Assembly (NCBI GenBank): GCA_016716535.1
Contig: JADJWD010000007.1
Coordinates: 806,001 to 870,000 of the forward strand
DNA from: Betaproteobacteria bacterium
GTDB lineage: Bacteria > Pseudomonadota > Gammaproteobacteria > Burkholderiales > Burkholderiaceae_C
Length of the DNA: 64,000 nucleotides
Direction of reading: 5' to 3'
Positions 25,400-33,972 of this stretch are shown in pieces. Position 1 is the stretch's first letter, and every line of letters begins with the position of its first letter. The position numbers and the translations under genes were made by a program. Below the pieces are notes generated by a model that was given only the letters and a program-made list of their open reading frames with translations, made no database searches and was not told the DNA's origin.

Positions 25400-26149
25400 A
25401 TGGTTCAGGTTTCGGCGGCAAACGCAGCGAACGCGGCAATCGCGCCGCAACGCGTGGCCGTCATCGAGGACGACGGCCCCACCAGCGACCAGCTCAAGGG
25501 CTGGATCCTGGCCGCGCGCCCTTTGCTCGTCGTCGACCAGTGCTTCACGCGCGACGAGGCCGAGGCGGCGCTCGAACGCCAGCGCTACGACGCCGTCGTG
25601 CTCGACATCGAGCTCGGGCGCGAGCGGCACGCGGGCGTGGCGATCATCAACACCATCAACAAGCGCCACCCGGGCACGCCGGTGCTCGTCGTCTCGGCGA
25701 TGCCGGCGGCGCTGTACCGCAGCATCATGAAGGCGCTGGACGCCTGGGACTATCTGCAGAAGACGACGTTCGAGGAAAGCGAGTTCACCGAGACGCTGCT
25801 CGAGATCCTGCGCGCCGCCGCGGTGGCGCGTGCGAGCGGCGGTCCCGGCGGCGCGCGCACCGAGCACGCCGACGAACTGCTGCTCGACCCGCTGCGCCAG
25901 GCGGCGGCGCTCTTTCGCGGCCAGCGCGTCAACCTGCCGCTGACGGCGCAGCGCATCCTCGCCGTGCTGCACGCGCGCCGCGGCGAAGTGGTCTCGTACG
26001 AAGACCTCTACGCGGCCATCAAGAGCGGCCGCAACCGCGACAACGTGCGCAAGCACGTCAGCACGATCCGCGAGGCGCTGCGCGAGATCGACCCGGCCTT
26101 CGACGCGATCGACAACGTGCCGATGCGCGGCTTTCGCTGGCGGGCGTGA
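25400..26149 (+). CDS. Response regulator, receiver plus winged-helix output domain
   Basis: A 249-residue response regulator. The receiver domain spans about residues 17-135. Acidic pocket residues are in VIEDDG, the phosphate acceptor is D69 in YDAVVLDIELG, and VVSAMPAALYRSI and YLQKTTF give the Thr/Ser and Lys positions. The last 95 residues form an OmpR-type winged helix (LPLTAQRILAVLHARRGEVV, then SGRNRDNVRKHVSTIREALR, GFRWRA). It is longer between domains than typical. Its TGA overlaps the GTG start of the histidine kinase gene (GTGA), marking a cognate pair. Confidence 0.9.
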   Translation: MVQVSAANAANAAIAPQRVAVIEDDGPTSDQLKGWILAARPLLVVDQCFTRDEAEAALERQRYDAVVLDIELGRERHAGVAIINTINKRHPGTPVLVVSAMPAALYRSIMKALDAWDYLQKTTFEESEFTETLLEILRAAAVARASGGPGGARTEHADELLLDPLRQAAALFRGQRVNLPLTAQRILAVLHARRGEVVSYEDLYAAIKSGRNRDNVRKHVSTIREALREIDPAFDAIDNVPMRGFRWRA

Positions 26150-28491
26150 GGGCCTCGACGCCATCGCCTGCACCGGCGCCCTCGGCGCCCGCGGCGACAA
26201 CGGCCGCCGGCGCGGTGCGCGCCGCGGTGCCGCGGCGGCTGCGGCTGCTGTTCCGCGGCGCCTTCGTGCTGCTGCTCGCGGCGACGCTGGCGCTGGCGCT
26301 GGACGTGCTGCACGACGAGAAGCAGCGCAGCCACCGCGCCTACGCGGTGGGCCTGCGCAAGAGCGAGGCGCAGATCGCCGCGCGGCTGCGCCACCCGACG
26401 GGCCAGCTGATGCTGCTGAACGCCGCCGCGGCCGACCTGCCGGCGACGCCGCTCGTGCCGCTGGTGCTGCCGTTCGGCGCCATCGATTTCGACGACCGCT
26501 CCAAGGCGCTGCAGGCGGTGGAACTGGCCGGCTGCGGCGTCGTCTACGGCGACGGCGCGAGCCTGTGCGCGGGCATCGGCAGCAACGCGTTCGCCGGCGC
26601 CTTCGTCTACGTCGTCGGCCACATCCCGGCCGCGCCGCTGGTGCCGCACCGCGCCGGCGAGCTGGACTTCAGCGTCGCGCACCGCGCCTGGGTCGAGATC
26701 CGGCTGGCCAGCGGCGAGAGCTGGCGCTGGATCGCGCCGTACCAGGCGCAGGCCGGTGATGCGGGTGCCGCCGGCGCGCAACGCGGCCGCCTCGTCGCTT
26801 TCGACGCCGATGCCGAGGTCAGCGGCGACACGCGCCCGCAGCGCGACGTGCGCGGCTGGATGTGGCAGGAAGGCGAGTGCCTGGGCGGCACGGCCGCGTC
26901 GCTGCCGGCCCCCCCGGCCTCCGCTGCCTCCGCAACCACTTCTTCCGCCGCCAGCGATCTCCACGCCGAGCCCCAATCCGAGCCCAACTGCCAGCGCCGC
27001 ACGTACCTCTCGCTGCGCCTGCCGGTGCCGGCCTGGCGCGAGGCGCTCGACGCCGCCGGCGCCGCCCGCGCCACTGTGTGGCCGCCGGCGCAACTGGCCG
27101 GCACGCAGGTGCGCTTGCAGTTCCTCGGCCCGGGCGATGGCAACGTCCTCTTCGACAGCGACAACCCGGGCCGCGGCGGCACCGCGGCGGCGAGCGCACC
27201 GTTTGCGCTGGCCGAGTTCAGGCGCCTGTTGCTGCCCGGCGAGACGCTGCGCGTGCAGCGCGAGGGCAGCGAGGGCGTGCTGCTCGAAGCGCACGGCGCC
27301 GACCCCGAAGGCGCCGAGGAAGCCGAGGCGCCGCCGCTCGCCTGGATCGACGCGCTGATCCGCGCGCTGCCGGTGCCCGGCTACGACGCGCCGATCGCAC
27401 AGCGCTCGACGATCGCCACGCGCCTGGGCAACTACCGGCTGACGCTCGAAGGCGACCTGCGCAGCGTCAACCGCCAGCTCGCCGCGGTGGCCACGCGGTT
27501 GGCGGGTTATGTCGTCGCGATGCTGGCCGCGGTGCTGGCGGTGTGGCTGCTGCTCGAAGTGGTGGTCATCCGGCGCATTGCGCTGTTGACGCGGCGCGCC
27601 GCCGCTGCGTCGGAGAGCATGCGGCAGGCGGCCGGCGGCGCGGGCGTCGGCATCGGGGCCGAACGCGCGCCGCGCCCCGACCTCGCACTCGAACTCGGCG
27701 ACCTGACCGGCCGCGACGAGCTGGGCGTGCTCGCGCAGGGCCTGCGCGACCTGCTGGCGCGCGTCAACGCCGATGTCGAGCGCGAGCGCATCCGTGTGCG
27801 CCAGGAGCGCGACCAGTGGCATGCGGTCGGGCACGAGATCGTCTCGCCGCTGCAAAGCCTGATCGCGCTGCACGGCGACGATGCCGACCCCGCGGCACGC
27901 TACCTGCGCCGCATGCAGCAGGCGGTGCGCGTGCTGTATGGCCAGGCCTCGCCGAGCGAAGCCTTCGAGTCGACGCAACTGACGCTGGCGCCGCTGGACC
28001 TCGACGCCTTCGCGGCGATGGTCGCCGGCAACGCGCCGCACATCGGCATCGAGCAAGTGACCTACCGCGGCCCCGGCGGCCCGGCCTGGGTGCTGGCCGA
28101 CGAACACTCGCTCGAAGACGTGCTGACGCACGTGCTGCGCAACGCCGAGCGGCACCGCACGCCGGGCACGCCGATCGAGCTGGTGCTCGCCGAAGACGTT
28201 GCCGATGGCGCGAGCGGCAGCGAGTGGCGCCTGGCCGTGCGCAACCAGGGCGCGCCGATCGCCGCGGCGATGCTCGAACGCATCTTCGAGTACGGCGTGT
28301 CGGCCGAGCCGGACGAGGCCGACGGGCGCATCGAGCCGCCGCTGCACGCCCGCACGACCAGCGCGGCGCGGCGCGGCCAAGGCCTCTTCGTGGCGCGCAC
28401 CTACATGGCCAAGATGGGCGGCACGATCGACGTGGCCAACGAGGCCGACGGCGTGTGCTTCACGCTGGTGTTGCCGCAACGCCGCGTTTGA
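26146..28491 (+). CDS. Sensor histidine kinase with large periplasmic domain
   Basis: A 781-residue membrane kinase partner of the preceding regulator. The first membrane helix is at about residues 37-55 (LFRGAFVLLLAATLALAL) and the second at about 455-475 (YVVAMLAAVLAVWLLLEVVV). Between them lies a periplasmic domain of about 400 residues with no family I know, containing low-complexity Ala/Ser inserts. After a HAMP-like linker come the H box (WHAVGHEIVSPLQSLIALH, about residue 563), the N box (LTHVLRNAERHR) and a G box (RRGQGLFVARTYMAKMGG). The start is GTG within the regulator stop. Its divergence from the SPFH unit suggests the ligand may relate to the envelope. Confidence 0.9.
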   Translation: MRASTPSPAPAPSAPAATTAAGAVRAAVPRRLRLLFRGAFVLLLAATLALALDVLHDEKQRSHRAYAVGLRKSEAQIAARLRHPTGQLMLLNAAAADLPATPLVPLVLPFGAIDFDDRSKALQAVELAGCGVVYGDGASLCAGIGSNAFAGAFVYVVGHIPAAPLVPHRAGELDFSVAHRAWVEIRLASGESWRWIAPYQAQAGDAGAAGAQRGRLVAFDADAEVSGDTRPQRDVRGWMWQEGECLGGTAASLPAPPASAASATTSSAASDLHAEPQSEPNCQRRTYLSLRLPVPAWREALDAAGAARATVWPPAQLAGTQVRLQFLGPGDGNVLFDSDNPGRGGTAAASAPFALAEFRRLLLPGETLRVQREGSEGVLLEAHGADPEGAEEAEAPPLAWIDALIRALPVPGYDAPIAQRSTIATRLGNYRLTLEGDLRSVNRQLAAVATRLAGYVVAMLAAVLAVWLLLEVVVIRRIALLTRRAAAASESMRQAAGGAGVGIGAERAPRPDLALELGDLTGRDELGVLAQGLRDLLARVNADVERERIRVRQERDQWHAVGHEIVSPLQSLIALHGDDADPAARYLRRMQQAVRVLYGQASPSEAFESTQLTLAPLDLDAFAAMVAGNAPHIGIEQVTYRGPGGPAWVLADEHSLEDVLTHVLRNAERHRTPGTPIELVLAEDVADGASGSEWRLAVRNQGAPIAAAMLERIFEYGVSAEPDEADGRIEPPLHARTTSAARRGQGLFVARTYMAKMGGTIDVANEADGVCFTLVLPQRRV

Positions 28492-28513
28492 CCGCCGTCT
28501 TCGACCGCCGCGT

Positions 28514-28541
28514 TTGACGCTCGGAAGCGCCGTGCTACATT
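28514..28541 (+). promoter_or_regulatory. Candidate sigma-70 promoter for the aroG leader
   Basis: TTGACG and TACATT are separated by 16 bases. The first matches five of six -35 consensus positions and the second four of six -10 positions. They lie in the short gap after the histidine kinase stop. Transcription would begin within about a base of the leader-peptide ATG, which implies a leaderless or nearly leaderless transcript. No Shine-Dalgarno precedes that ATG, which fits, but another promoter cannot be excluded. Confidence 0.5.
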
Positions 28542-28548
28542 CGCGGCC

Positions 28549-28632
28549 ATGCGCTTCGTCCGCTCGTTCTACTTTGCGTACTTTTGGTTCTCGCACCGCA
28601 CGGCGGCTGGAGAGGCACAAGCGTCCAAGTAG
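28549..28632 (+). CDS. Aromatic-rich leader peptide of DAHP synthase
   Basis: A 27-codon open frame, ATG to TAG. Eight of its first 14 codons are aromatic: Phe at 3, 7, 9, 12 and 14, Tyr at 8 and 11, and Trp at 13 (core SFYFAYFWF). The remainder is ordinary (SHRTAAGEAQASK). It lies 101 bases before the start of the DAHP synthase gene and is followed by competing hairpins ending in a T-tract terminator. This is the arrangement of attenuator leader peptides: ribosome stalling on Phe/Tyr/Trp codons when the charged tRNAs are scarce would prevent terminator formation. Confidence 0.85.
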   Translation: MRFVRSFYFAYFWFSHRTAAGEAQASK

Positions 28633-28681
28633 CGAACGCAAGCGCACCCAGAACAACCGCCGGCAACCCCGGCGGTTTTTT
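28596..28681 (+). promoter_or_regulatory. Transcription attenuator of the DAHP synthase gene
   Basis: Four pairable segments can be read. Segment 1 is CCGC at 28596-28599. Segment 2 is CGGCGG at 28601-28606, whose last four bases pair with segment 1 as a small pause hairpin around the loop ACG. Segment 3 is CCGCCGG at 28657-28663, of which CCGCCG pairs with segment 2 as a six-base antiterminator. Segment 4 is CCGGCGG at 28669-28675, which pairs with segment 3 as the terminator. Segments 1 and 2 lie just after the aromatic codons of the leader peptide, as in trp/phe attenuators. Confidence 0.75.
28655..28681 (+). terminator. Rho-independent terminator in the aroG leader
   Basis: A perfect nine-base stem AACCGCCGG / CCGGCGGTT with loop CAACC, whose 3' arm runs into six T residues. 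It lies upstream of the structural gene and after the leader-peptide stop, so it acts as a conditional terminator rather than the end of an operon. Confidence 0.9.
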
Positions 28682-28733
28682 CTTGCCCGCGCCCGACACG
28701 ACCCCCCACTCAAACCACCCGCGAGCCGCCGCC

Positions 28734-29861
<1,128 letters not shown>

Positions 29862-29884
29862 GACCGAGTCGCCAAGACAAGAAC

Positions 29885-29931
29885 CGTTCGGGCTGAGCCT
29901 GTCGAAGCCCGCCCTGAGCTTGTCGAAGGGC
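29885..29931. repeat. Two tandem copies of the CTGAGCYTGTCGAAG hairpin repeat
   Basis: Two units in direct orientation. GGGCTGAGCCTGTCGAAGCCC is followed at once by GCCCTGAGCTTGTCGAAGGGC (one base different in the core), each able to form a small stem around GAGCYTGTCGA. The pair is preceded by CCGTTCGG. Related copies occur near 33540, 38938 and 52852. It sits between aroG and a convergent gene in a 139-base gap with no other feature. Confidence 0.8.
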
Positions 29932-30000
29932 CCGGCGCCTCACCGAAGCGGCGTCGGCCGCGCCACATCCTCGGCCCGGCCCGCAGCGCGACCGCGGGCT

Positions 30001-30828
30001 TCAGCCCGCACAAACCTCACCCGGCAAGACGCGCGCGAGCCACGCCGCGAGCCGCCTCGCCACCGCCGCGGGCTGCTCCAGCGTCAGCATGTGTCCACAG
30101 CCCGGCAGCAATTCGAACTCGGCGCCGCGTACGGCCTCGGCGATTTCGCGCGAGACCTCGGGCGGCGTCAGCAGGTCGGCCTCGCCGCACAGCACCAGCG
30201 TCGGGCAGCGCCGCGTGTCGATCGCGCCCAGATGCGGCCGGATGTCTTCGCGCGCCATCACGGCTCGGTTCTGCGCGATCAACTGCGCGGCGCCGGCGCG
30301 CTGCACGATCGCGAAGTAGCGCTCGACGAGCGCCGCGTCGCTTGCCCGCTCGGGGTGGAAGGCGAACGGCACGTTGGCGCGCAGCACCTCGTCGGCGCGG
30401 CCGGCAGCAAACAGCGCGCAAGCTTCGGTGCGCAGCTTCACGAGTTCCGGCGTGTCGGCGCGCGCCGAGGTGGCGAGCAGCGCGAGCGCCGCGACACGCG
30501 CCGGGGCCTGACGCACGACGTGTTGCGCGACCATGCCGCCCATCGAGTGGCCGACGAGCACGAGCGGCCCGGCCCTCTCGGCAGTCTCGGCGAGCAGCGC
30601 CTCGGCCATCGCCGGCAGCGTCGGGCAGCGCGTGTGCACGTCGACGACAAGCGCCGCGTCGAGCAGTGGCACCAGCGCCGGCGGCGCGATGCGGCGCAAC
30701 TCGGCGCGCACGTCGGCCCACACCTCGGCGTCGTTGGCGAGGCCGGGAAGGAAGACGAGGGTCGGCGGGGTCGGCTGCATCGGATGCGCGGCCGCAGCGG
30801 AAACGTCGGCGTCGGACATGCCGCGCAT
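30001..30828 (-). CDS. Alpha/beta hydrolase
   Basis: A 275-residue alpha/beta-fold hydrolase. The nucleophile elbow is GHSMGG in PLVLVGHSMGGMVAQHV, the acid is probably in CGEADLLTPP, and the catalytic His is in GCGHMLTLEQP. The oxyanion strand is LVFLPGLANDAEVW. There is no signal peptide, so it is probably cytoplasmic. The substrate is unknown; the fold is shared with bioH-like esterases, haloperoxidases and enol-lactone hydrolases. ATGs at 30828, 30819 and 30780 are all possible; 30828 has CAGGG four bases upstream. It is divergent from the histidine phosphatase gene. Confidence 0.87.
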   Translation of the reverse strand: MRGMSDADVSAAAAHPMQPTPPTLVFLPGLANDAEVWADVRAELRRIAPPALVPLLDAALVVDVHTRCPTLPAMAEALLAETAERAGPLVLVGHSMGGMVAQHVVRQAPARVAALALLATSARADTPELVKLRTEACALFAAGRADEVLRANVPFAFHPERASDAALVERYFAIVQRAGAAQLIAQNRAVMAREDIRPHLGAIDTRRCPTLVLCGEADLLTPPEVSREIAEAVRGAEFELLPGCGHMLTLEQPAAVARRLAAWLARVLPGEVCAG

Positions 30829-30890
30829 GATGCCCTGCGACGCGCCGCGCTGTCGTACCGCATGTTCATGGCCGCTATGCTGCGAAACCG

Positions 30891-31538
30891 ATGACCGAAC
30901 TGCTCTTCATCCGCCACGGCGAGACCGACTGGAATCTTCAGCAACGCTTCCAGGGCCAGATCGACGTGCCGCTGAACCGCACCGGCCTCGCGCAGGCGGC
31001 GCGCCTCGCGGCGCGGCTGGCCACCGACCCGCACGACGTGCTCGTCGCCAGCGACCTCGAGCGCACGCGCCAGACGGCCGCGCCGCTGGCCGCGGGCTGG
31101 CGCATGTCGCCTGCGCTGCACAAGGGCCTGCGCGAACAGCACTTCGGCGTGCTCGAAGGGCTGGATGTGCCGACGATCAAGGCCCGCCACGCCGAGCTGT
31201 GGGCGCGCTGGCTCGAACACCGCGGCGACTTCGCGCTGCCCGGCGGCGGCGAGAGCTTGCAGGAGTTCCACGCCCGCGTGCTGGCCACCGTGCGCGAGCT
31301 GGCCGAGGCGCACCCCGGCCGCCGCGTCGCCGTCGTCACGCACGGCGGCGTGCTCGACATGCTGTGGCGCACCGCGCGCGGCGAGCGCATCGAAGGCCTG
31401 CGCTGCTGCGAGATCCCGAACACGGGCCTGAACCGCCTGCGCTGGAAGGACGGCACGCTCGTCATCGAGAGCTGGGCCGACGCGGCGCATCTGGCCGACC
31501 TGCCGCCGCAGCCGGCGACGCAGGCCGGCGAGCGCTGA
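30891..31538 (+). CDS. Histidine phosphatase family protein (GpmB/CobC-like)
   Basis: A 215-residue phosphatase or mutase of the histidine phosphatase superfamily. The phosphorylated His lies in LLFIRHGETDWNLQQRFQG near residue 8. The second Arg is in VASDLERTRQTA, the acid in REQHFGVLEGL, and the second His in VAVVTHGGVLDML. Its length fits broad-specificity phosphatases and cobalamin phosphatases rather than the larger dPGM glycolytic mutase. No cobalamin genes are nearby, so the substrate is unknown. Confidence 0.9.
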   Translation: MTELLFIRHGETDWNLQQRFQGQIDVPLNRTGLAQAARLAARLATDPHDVLVASDLERTRQTAAPLAAGWRMSPALHKGLREQHFGVLEGLDVPTIKARHAELWARWLEHRGDFALPGGGESLQEFHARVLATVRELAEAHPGRRVAVVTHGGVLDMLWRTARGERIEGLRCCEIPNTGLNRLRWKDGTLVIESWADAAHLADLPPQPATQAGER

Positions 31539-31581
31539 GAACGCCGAAGAAGCCACGCATCGACATCACGAGGACCGCACG

Positions 31582-32601
31582 ATGAGCCACGCAGCGAACA
31601 ACGCACCCTTCCGCCACACCGTCGTCGTCGGCGCCGGCGCAGTCGGCAGCTTCTTCGGCGCGATGCTGGCGCGCGCCGGCCACCGCGTCACGCTCGTCGG
31701 CCGAGCAGCGCACGCCGAGGCGATCACGCGCGACGGGCTGCAACTGCACAGCGGCGGCCGCGTCGAGGCGGTGCGGCTCGCCGCGACCAGTGCCCTGGCC
31801 GCCGTCGGCGACGCCGACCTCGTGCTCTTCTGCGTCAAGTCGACCGACACCGATGCGCTGGCGCGCACGATGGCGCCGCTGTTGCGCGACGACGCGCTCG
31901 TGCTCAGCCTGCAAAACGGCGTCGCCAACCCGCAGATGCTCGCCACGCACGTGCGCGGCGCGGGCCAGATGGTGGTGCCGGCAGTCGTGTACGTCGCCAC
32001 CGCGATGCCCGGGCCCGGCGTCGTGCAGCACTTCGGCCGCGGCGACTTGGTCGTCGGCCCGCTCACCGGTACCGACGCCGATAGCGATGCCGCCGACCCG
32101 GCGCGCGCCGCGCGCTTGCAGGCGCTGGCCGCCTTCTTCGCCGGCGCCGGCGTGCCGGTGCGCGTGTCGCCCACCGTGATGGACGAGCTGTGGTCCAAGC
32201 TGATGGTCAACTGCGCCTACAACGCGATCTCGGCGCTGGCACAGGTGCCGTACGGGCGCCTCGTCGAACTGCCCGAGATCCGCGAGCTGCAACGCGCCGT
32301 CGTCCGCGAGGTCGTCGCGGTGGCCGGCGCCGAGGGCCGGCGCATGCCGCTGGCCGACGCGATGGCGGCGATGGAACGCATCGCGCCGGCGATGCCGGCG
32401 CAGTTCTCGTCGACGGCGCAGGACCTGGCGCGCGGCAAACCCACCGAGATCGACCACCTGAACGGCCACGTCGCGCGCCGCGGCGCCGAACTCGGCATTG
32501 CGACGCCGGTGAACCAGGCGCTGCACGCGCTGGTCAAGCTCGCCGAGGCGGCGCGGGCGGCGGGCAGCCCCGCGAACGCCGCGAAGACGAAGGCGACATG
32601 A
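31582..32601 (+). CDS. panE: 2-dehydropantoate 2-reductase (PanE/ApbA family)
   Basis: A 339-residue NADPH-dependent reductase. The N-terminal Rossmann motif VVVGAGAVGSFFGAMLARAG and the following LVGRAAHAEAI define the cofactor site. LVLFCVKSTDTD and LSLQNGV are typical family blocks, and the C-terminal domain has the catalytic-lysine block DELWSKLMVNCAYNAISAL. The family converts ketopantoate to pantoate for CoA synthesis, but many paralogues reduce other 2-oxo acids, so the reaction is likely rather than certain. Its TGA overlaps the start of the GNAT remnant (ATGA). Confidence 0.88.
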   Translation: MSHAANNAPFRHTVVVGAGAVGSFFGAMLARAGHRVTLVGRAAHAEAITRDGLQLHSGGRVEAVRLAATSALAAVGDADLVLFCVKSTDTDALARTMAPLLRDDALVLSLQNGVANPQMLATHVRGAGQMVVPAVVYVATAMPGPGVVQHFGRGDLVVGPLTGTDADSDAADPARAARLQALAAFFAGAGVPVRVSPTVMDELWSKLMVNCAYNAISALAQVPYGRLVELPEIRELQRAVVREVVAVAGAEGRRMPLADAMAAMERIAPAMPAQFSSTAQDLARGKPTEIDHLNGHVARRGAELGIATPVNQALHALVKLAEAARAAGSPANAAKTKAT

Positions 32602-32828
32602 ACGTCCGCGCCGCCGTTGCCGACGACGCGCTGCGCGCCGAGGAGCGCCGCGAGGTGTCGCTGTGGGTGCTGAGCGGCAACGCGCGTGGCGTCGGCTTCT
32701 ACCGCGCGGCCGGCTTGGCGCCGGTGGCGGGCAGTGCGCAGCGCTTCGACCTCGGCGGCCGGCAGGTCGAGGAAGTGCAGATGCTGCGCTCGCTCGATGC
32801 CGGCGTGCCGTCCGCCGCGCGCAACTAA
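32598..32828 (+). pseudogene. Internally deleted GNAT acetyltransferase remnant
   Basis: A 76-codon frame starting in the panE stop codon. Its first ten residues (MNVRAAVADD) look like the start of a GNAT protein. The rest (LWVLSGNARGVGFYRAAGL, then VEEVQMLRSL) is the C-terminal motif B with the final strand. The central 60-80 residues that hold the acetyl-CoA pyrophosphate loop (Q/RxxGxG/A) are missing. This looks like a clean in-frame internal deletion of an ordinary 150-residue gene. It is unlikely to be catalytically active. Confidence 0.7.
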
Positions 32829-32841
32829 GATGACGAGTTAG

Positions 32842-33972
32842 GTGGCGCTGGTGATCGATCCACATCCAGGCCCCGGCCCACAGGCGGTCCCGCCCGAATT
32901 CGCGCAGGCGCTGCGTGAGCTGGGCGTCGTCGCCGACGGCGTGCCGCTTGTCGGCACGCCGCTCACCGGCGGCGTGTCGTCGGACATCTGGCGTATCGAG
33001 ACGCCGGCCGGCCCGGTGTGTGCCAAGCGCGCGCTGGCGCGGCTGCGCGTCGCCGCCGACTGGCGCGCGCCGATCGAGCGCAATGCGTTCGAAGCACGCT
33101 GGATGCAAGTCGCGCACGATGCGGTACCGGGCGCCGTGCCGCGTGTGCGCGGCCAGCACGCGGCGCTCGGCGTGCTGGTGATGGACTACCTGCCGGGCGA
33201 CCGCTACGCGCTGTGGAAGGAGCGGCTGTTGCGCGGCGAGGCCGTGCCGGCCACTGCGGCGGCGGTTGGCCACACGCTCGGGCGCATCCACGCGCACGCG
33301 GCGGCGCGCGCCGCCGAACTGGCGCCGCAGTTCGCCACCGACCGCATCTTTTTCGACATCCGGCTCGAGCCGTATCTCGTCGCGACCGCGGCGCGGCATG
33401 CCGATCTCGCGCCGGCGCTGCATGCGCTGGTCGCGCGGACGCAGCGGGAACGGCGCACGCTCGTGCACGGCGATGTGAGTCCGAAGAACATCCTGGTGCC
33501 GGTGGGTGGCGCGGGTTCAACGGACGGTGCAACGGCGGGCTTCGATAGCTCAGCCCGAACGGGGAAAGGGGGCCTCGTCCCGGTCTTCCTCGACGCCGAG
33601 TGCGCGTGGTGGGGCGACCCGGCCTTCGACCTCGCGTTCTGCTTGAACCACCTGCTGTTGAAGGCGCTGTGGGTGCCGGCGGCCGGCGCTGCGTTGGCCG
33701 CGTGTTTCGACGCGCTCGCCGCGGCCTACCGCGCGGGCATCGACTGGGAAGATGCGGCCGCGCTCGAACAGCGTGCCGCGTCGCTGCTGCCGGGCCTGCT
33801 GCTGGCGCGCGTCGACGGCAAGTCGCCGGTCGAGTACCTGAATCAGCCCGCGCAGCACGACGCCGTGCGCCGCGTCGCGCGCCGGCTGCTGCTGCACCCG
33901 GTGCGCACGCTGGCCGAGGTCGGCGCGGCGTGGCAGCACGAGCTTGCCGCGACGCGCGAAGGAACCGCATGA
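32842..33972 (+). CDS. Aminoglycoside-phosphotransferase/choline-kinase-like protein
   Basis: A 376-residue small-molecule kinase-like protein. The catalytic loop is LVHGDVSPKNILV (HGD with a downstream Asn) and the metal-binding DxD-like motif is VFLDAECAWWGDPAFDLAF. The N-terminal lobe has a Gly-rich strand (LTGGVSSDIWRIE) and the lysine in VCAKRAL. Between the two catalytic motifs lies an unusual insert of about 23 residues, partly encoded by a CTGAGC-type repeat. The substrate is unknown. Start is GTG at 32842. The stop overlaps the ATG of the enolase-like gene (ATGA), suggesting a shared pathway. Confidence 0.85.
   Translation: MALVIDPHPGPGPQAVPPEFAQALRELGVVADGVPLVGTPLTGGVSSDIWRIETPAGPVCAKRALARLRVAADWRAPIERNAFEARWMQVAHDAVPGAVPRVRGQHAALGVLVMDYLPGDRYALWKERLLRGEAVPATAAAVGHTLGRIHAHAAARAAELAPQFATDRIFFDIRLEPYLVATAARHADLAPALHALVARTQRERRTLVHGDVSPKNILVPVGGAGSTDGATAGFDSSARTGKGGLVPVFLDAECAWWGDPAFDLAFCLNHLLLKALWVPAAGAALAACFDALAAAYRAGIDWEDAAALEQRAASLLPGLLLARVDGKSPVEYLNQPAQHDAVRRVARRLLLHPVRTLAEVGAAWQHELAATREGTA
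33540..33564. repeat. Partial hairpin repeat inside the kinase-like gene
   Basis: CTTCGATAGCTCAGCCCGAACGGGG is the reverse orientation of the CCGTTCGGGCTGAGC... repeat seen at 29885. It encodes part of the non-conserved insert FDSSARTG between the two catalytic motifs of the kinase, showing the element can be tolerated inside coding DNA. Confidence 0.6.
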
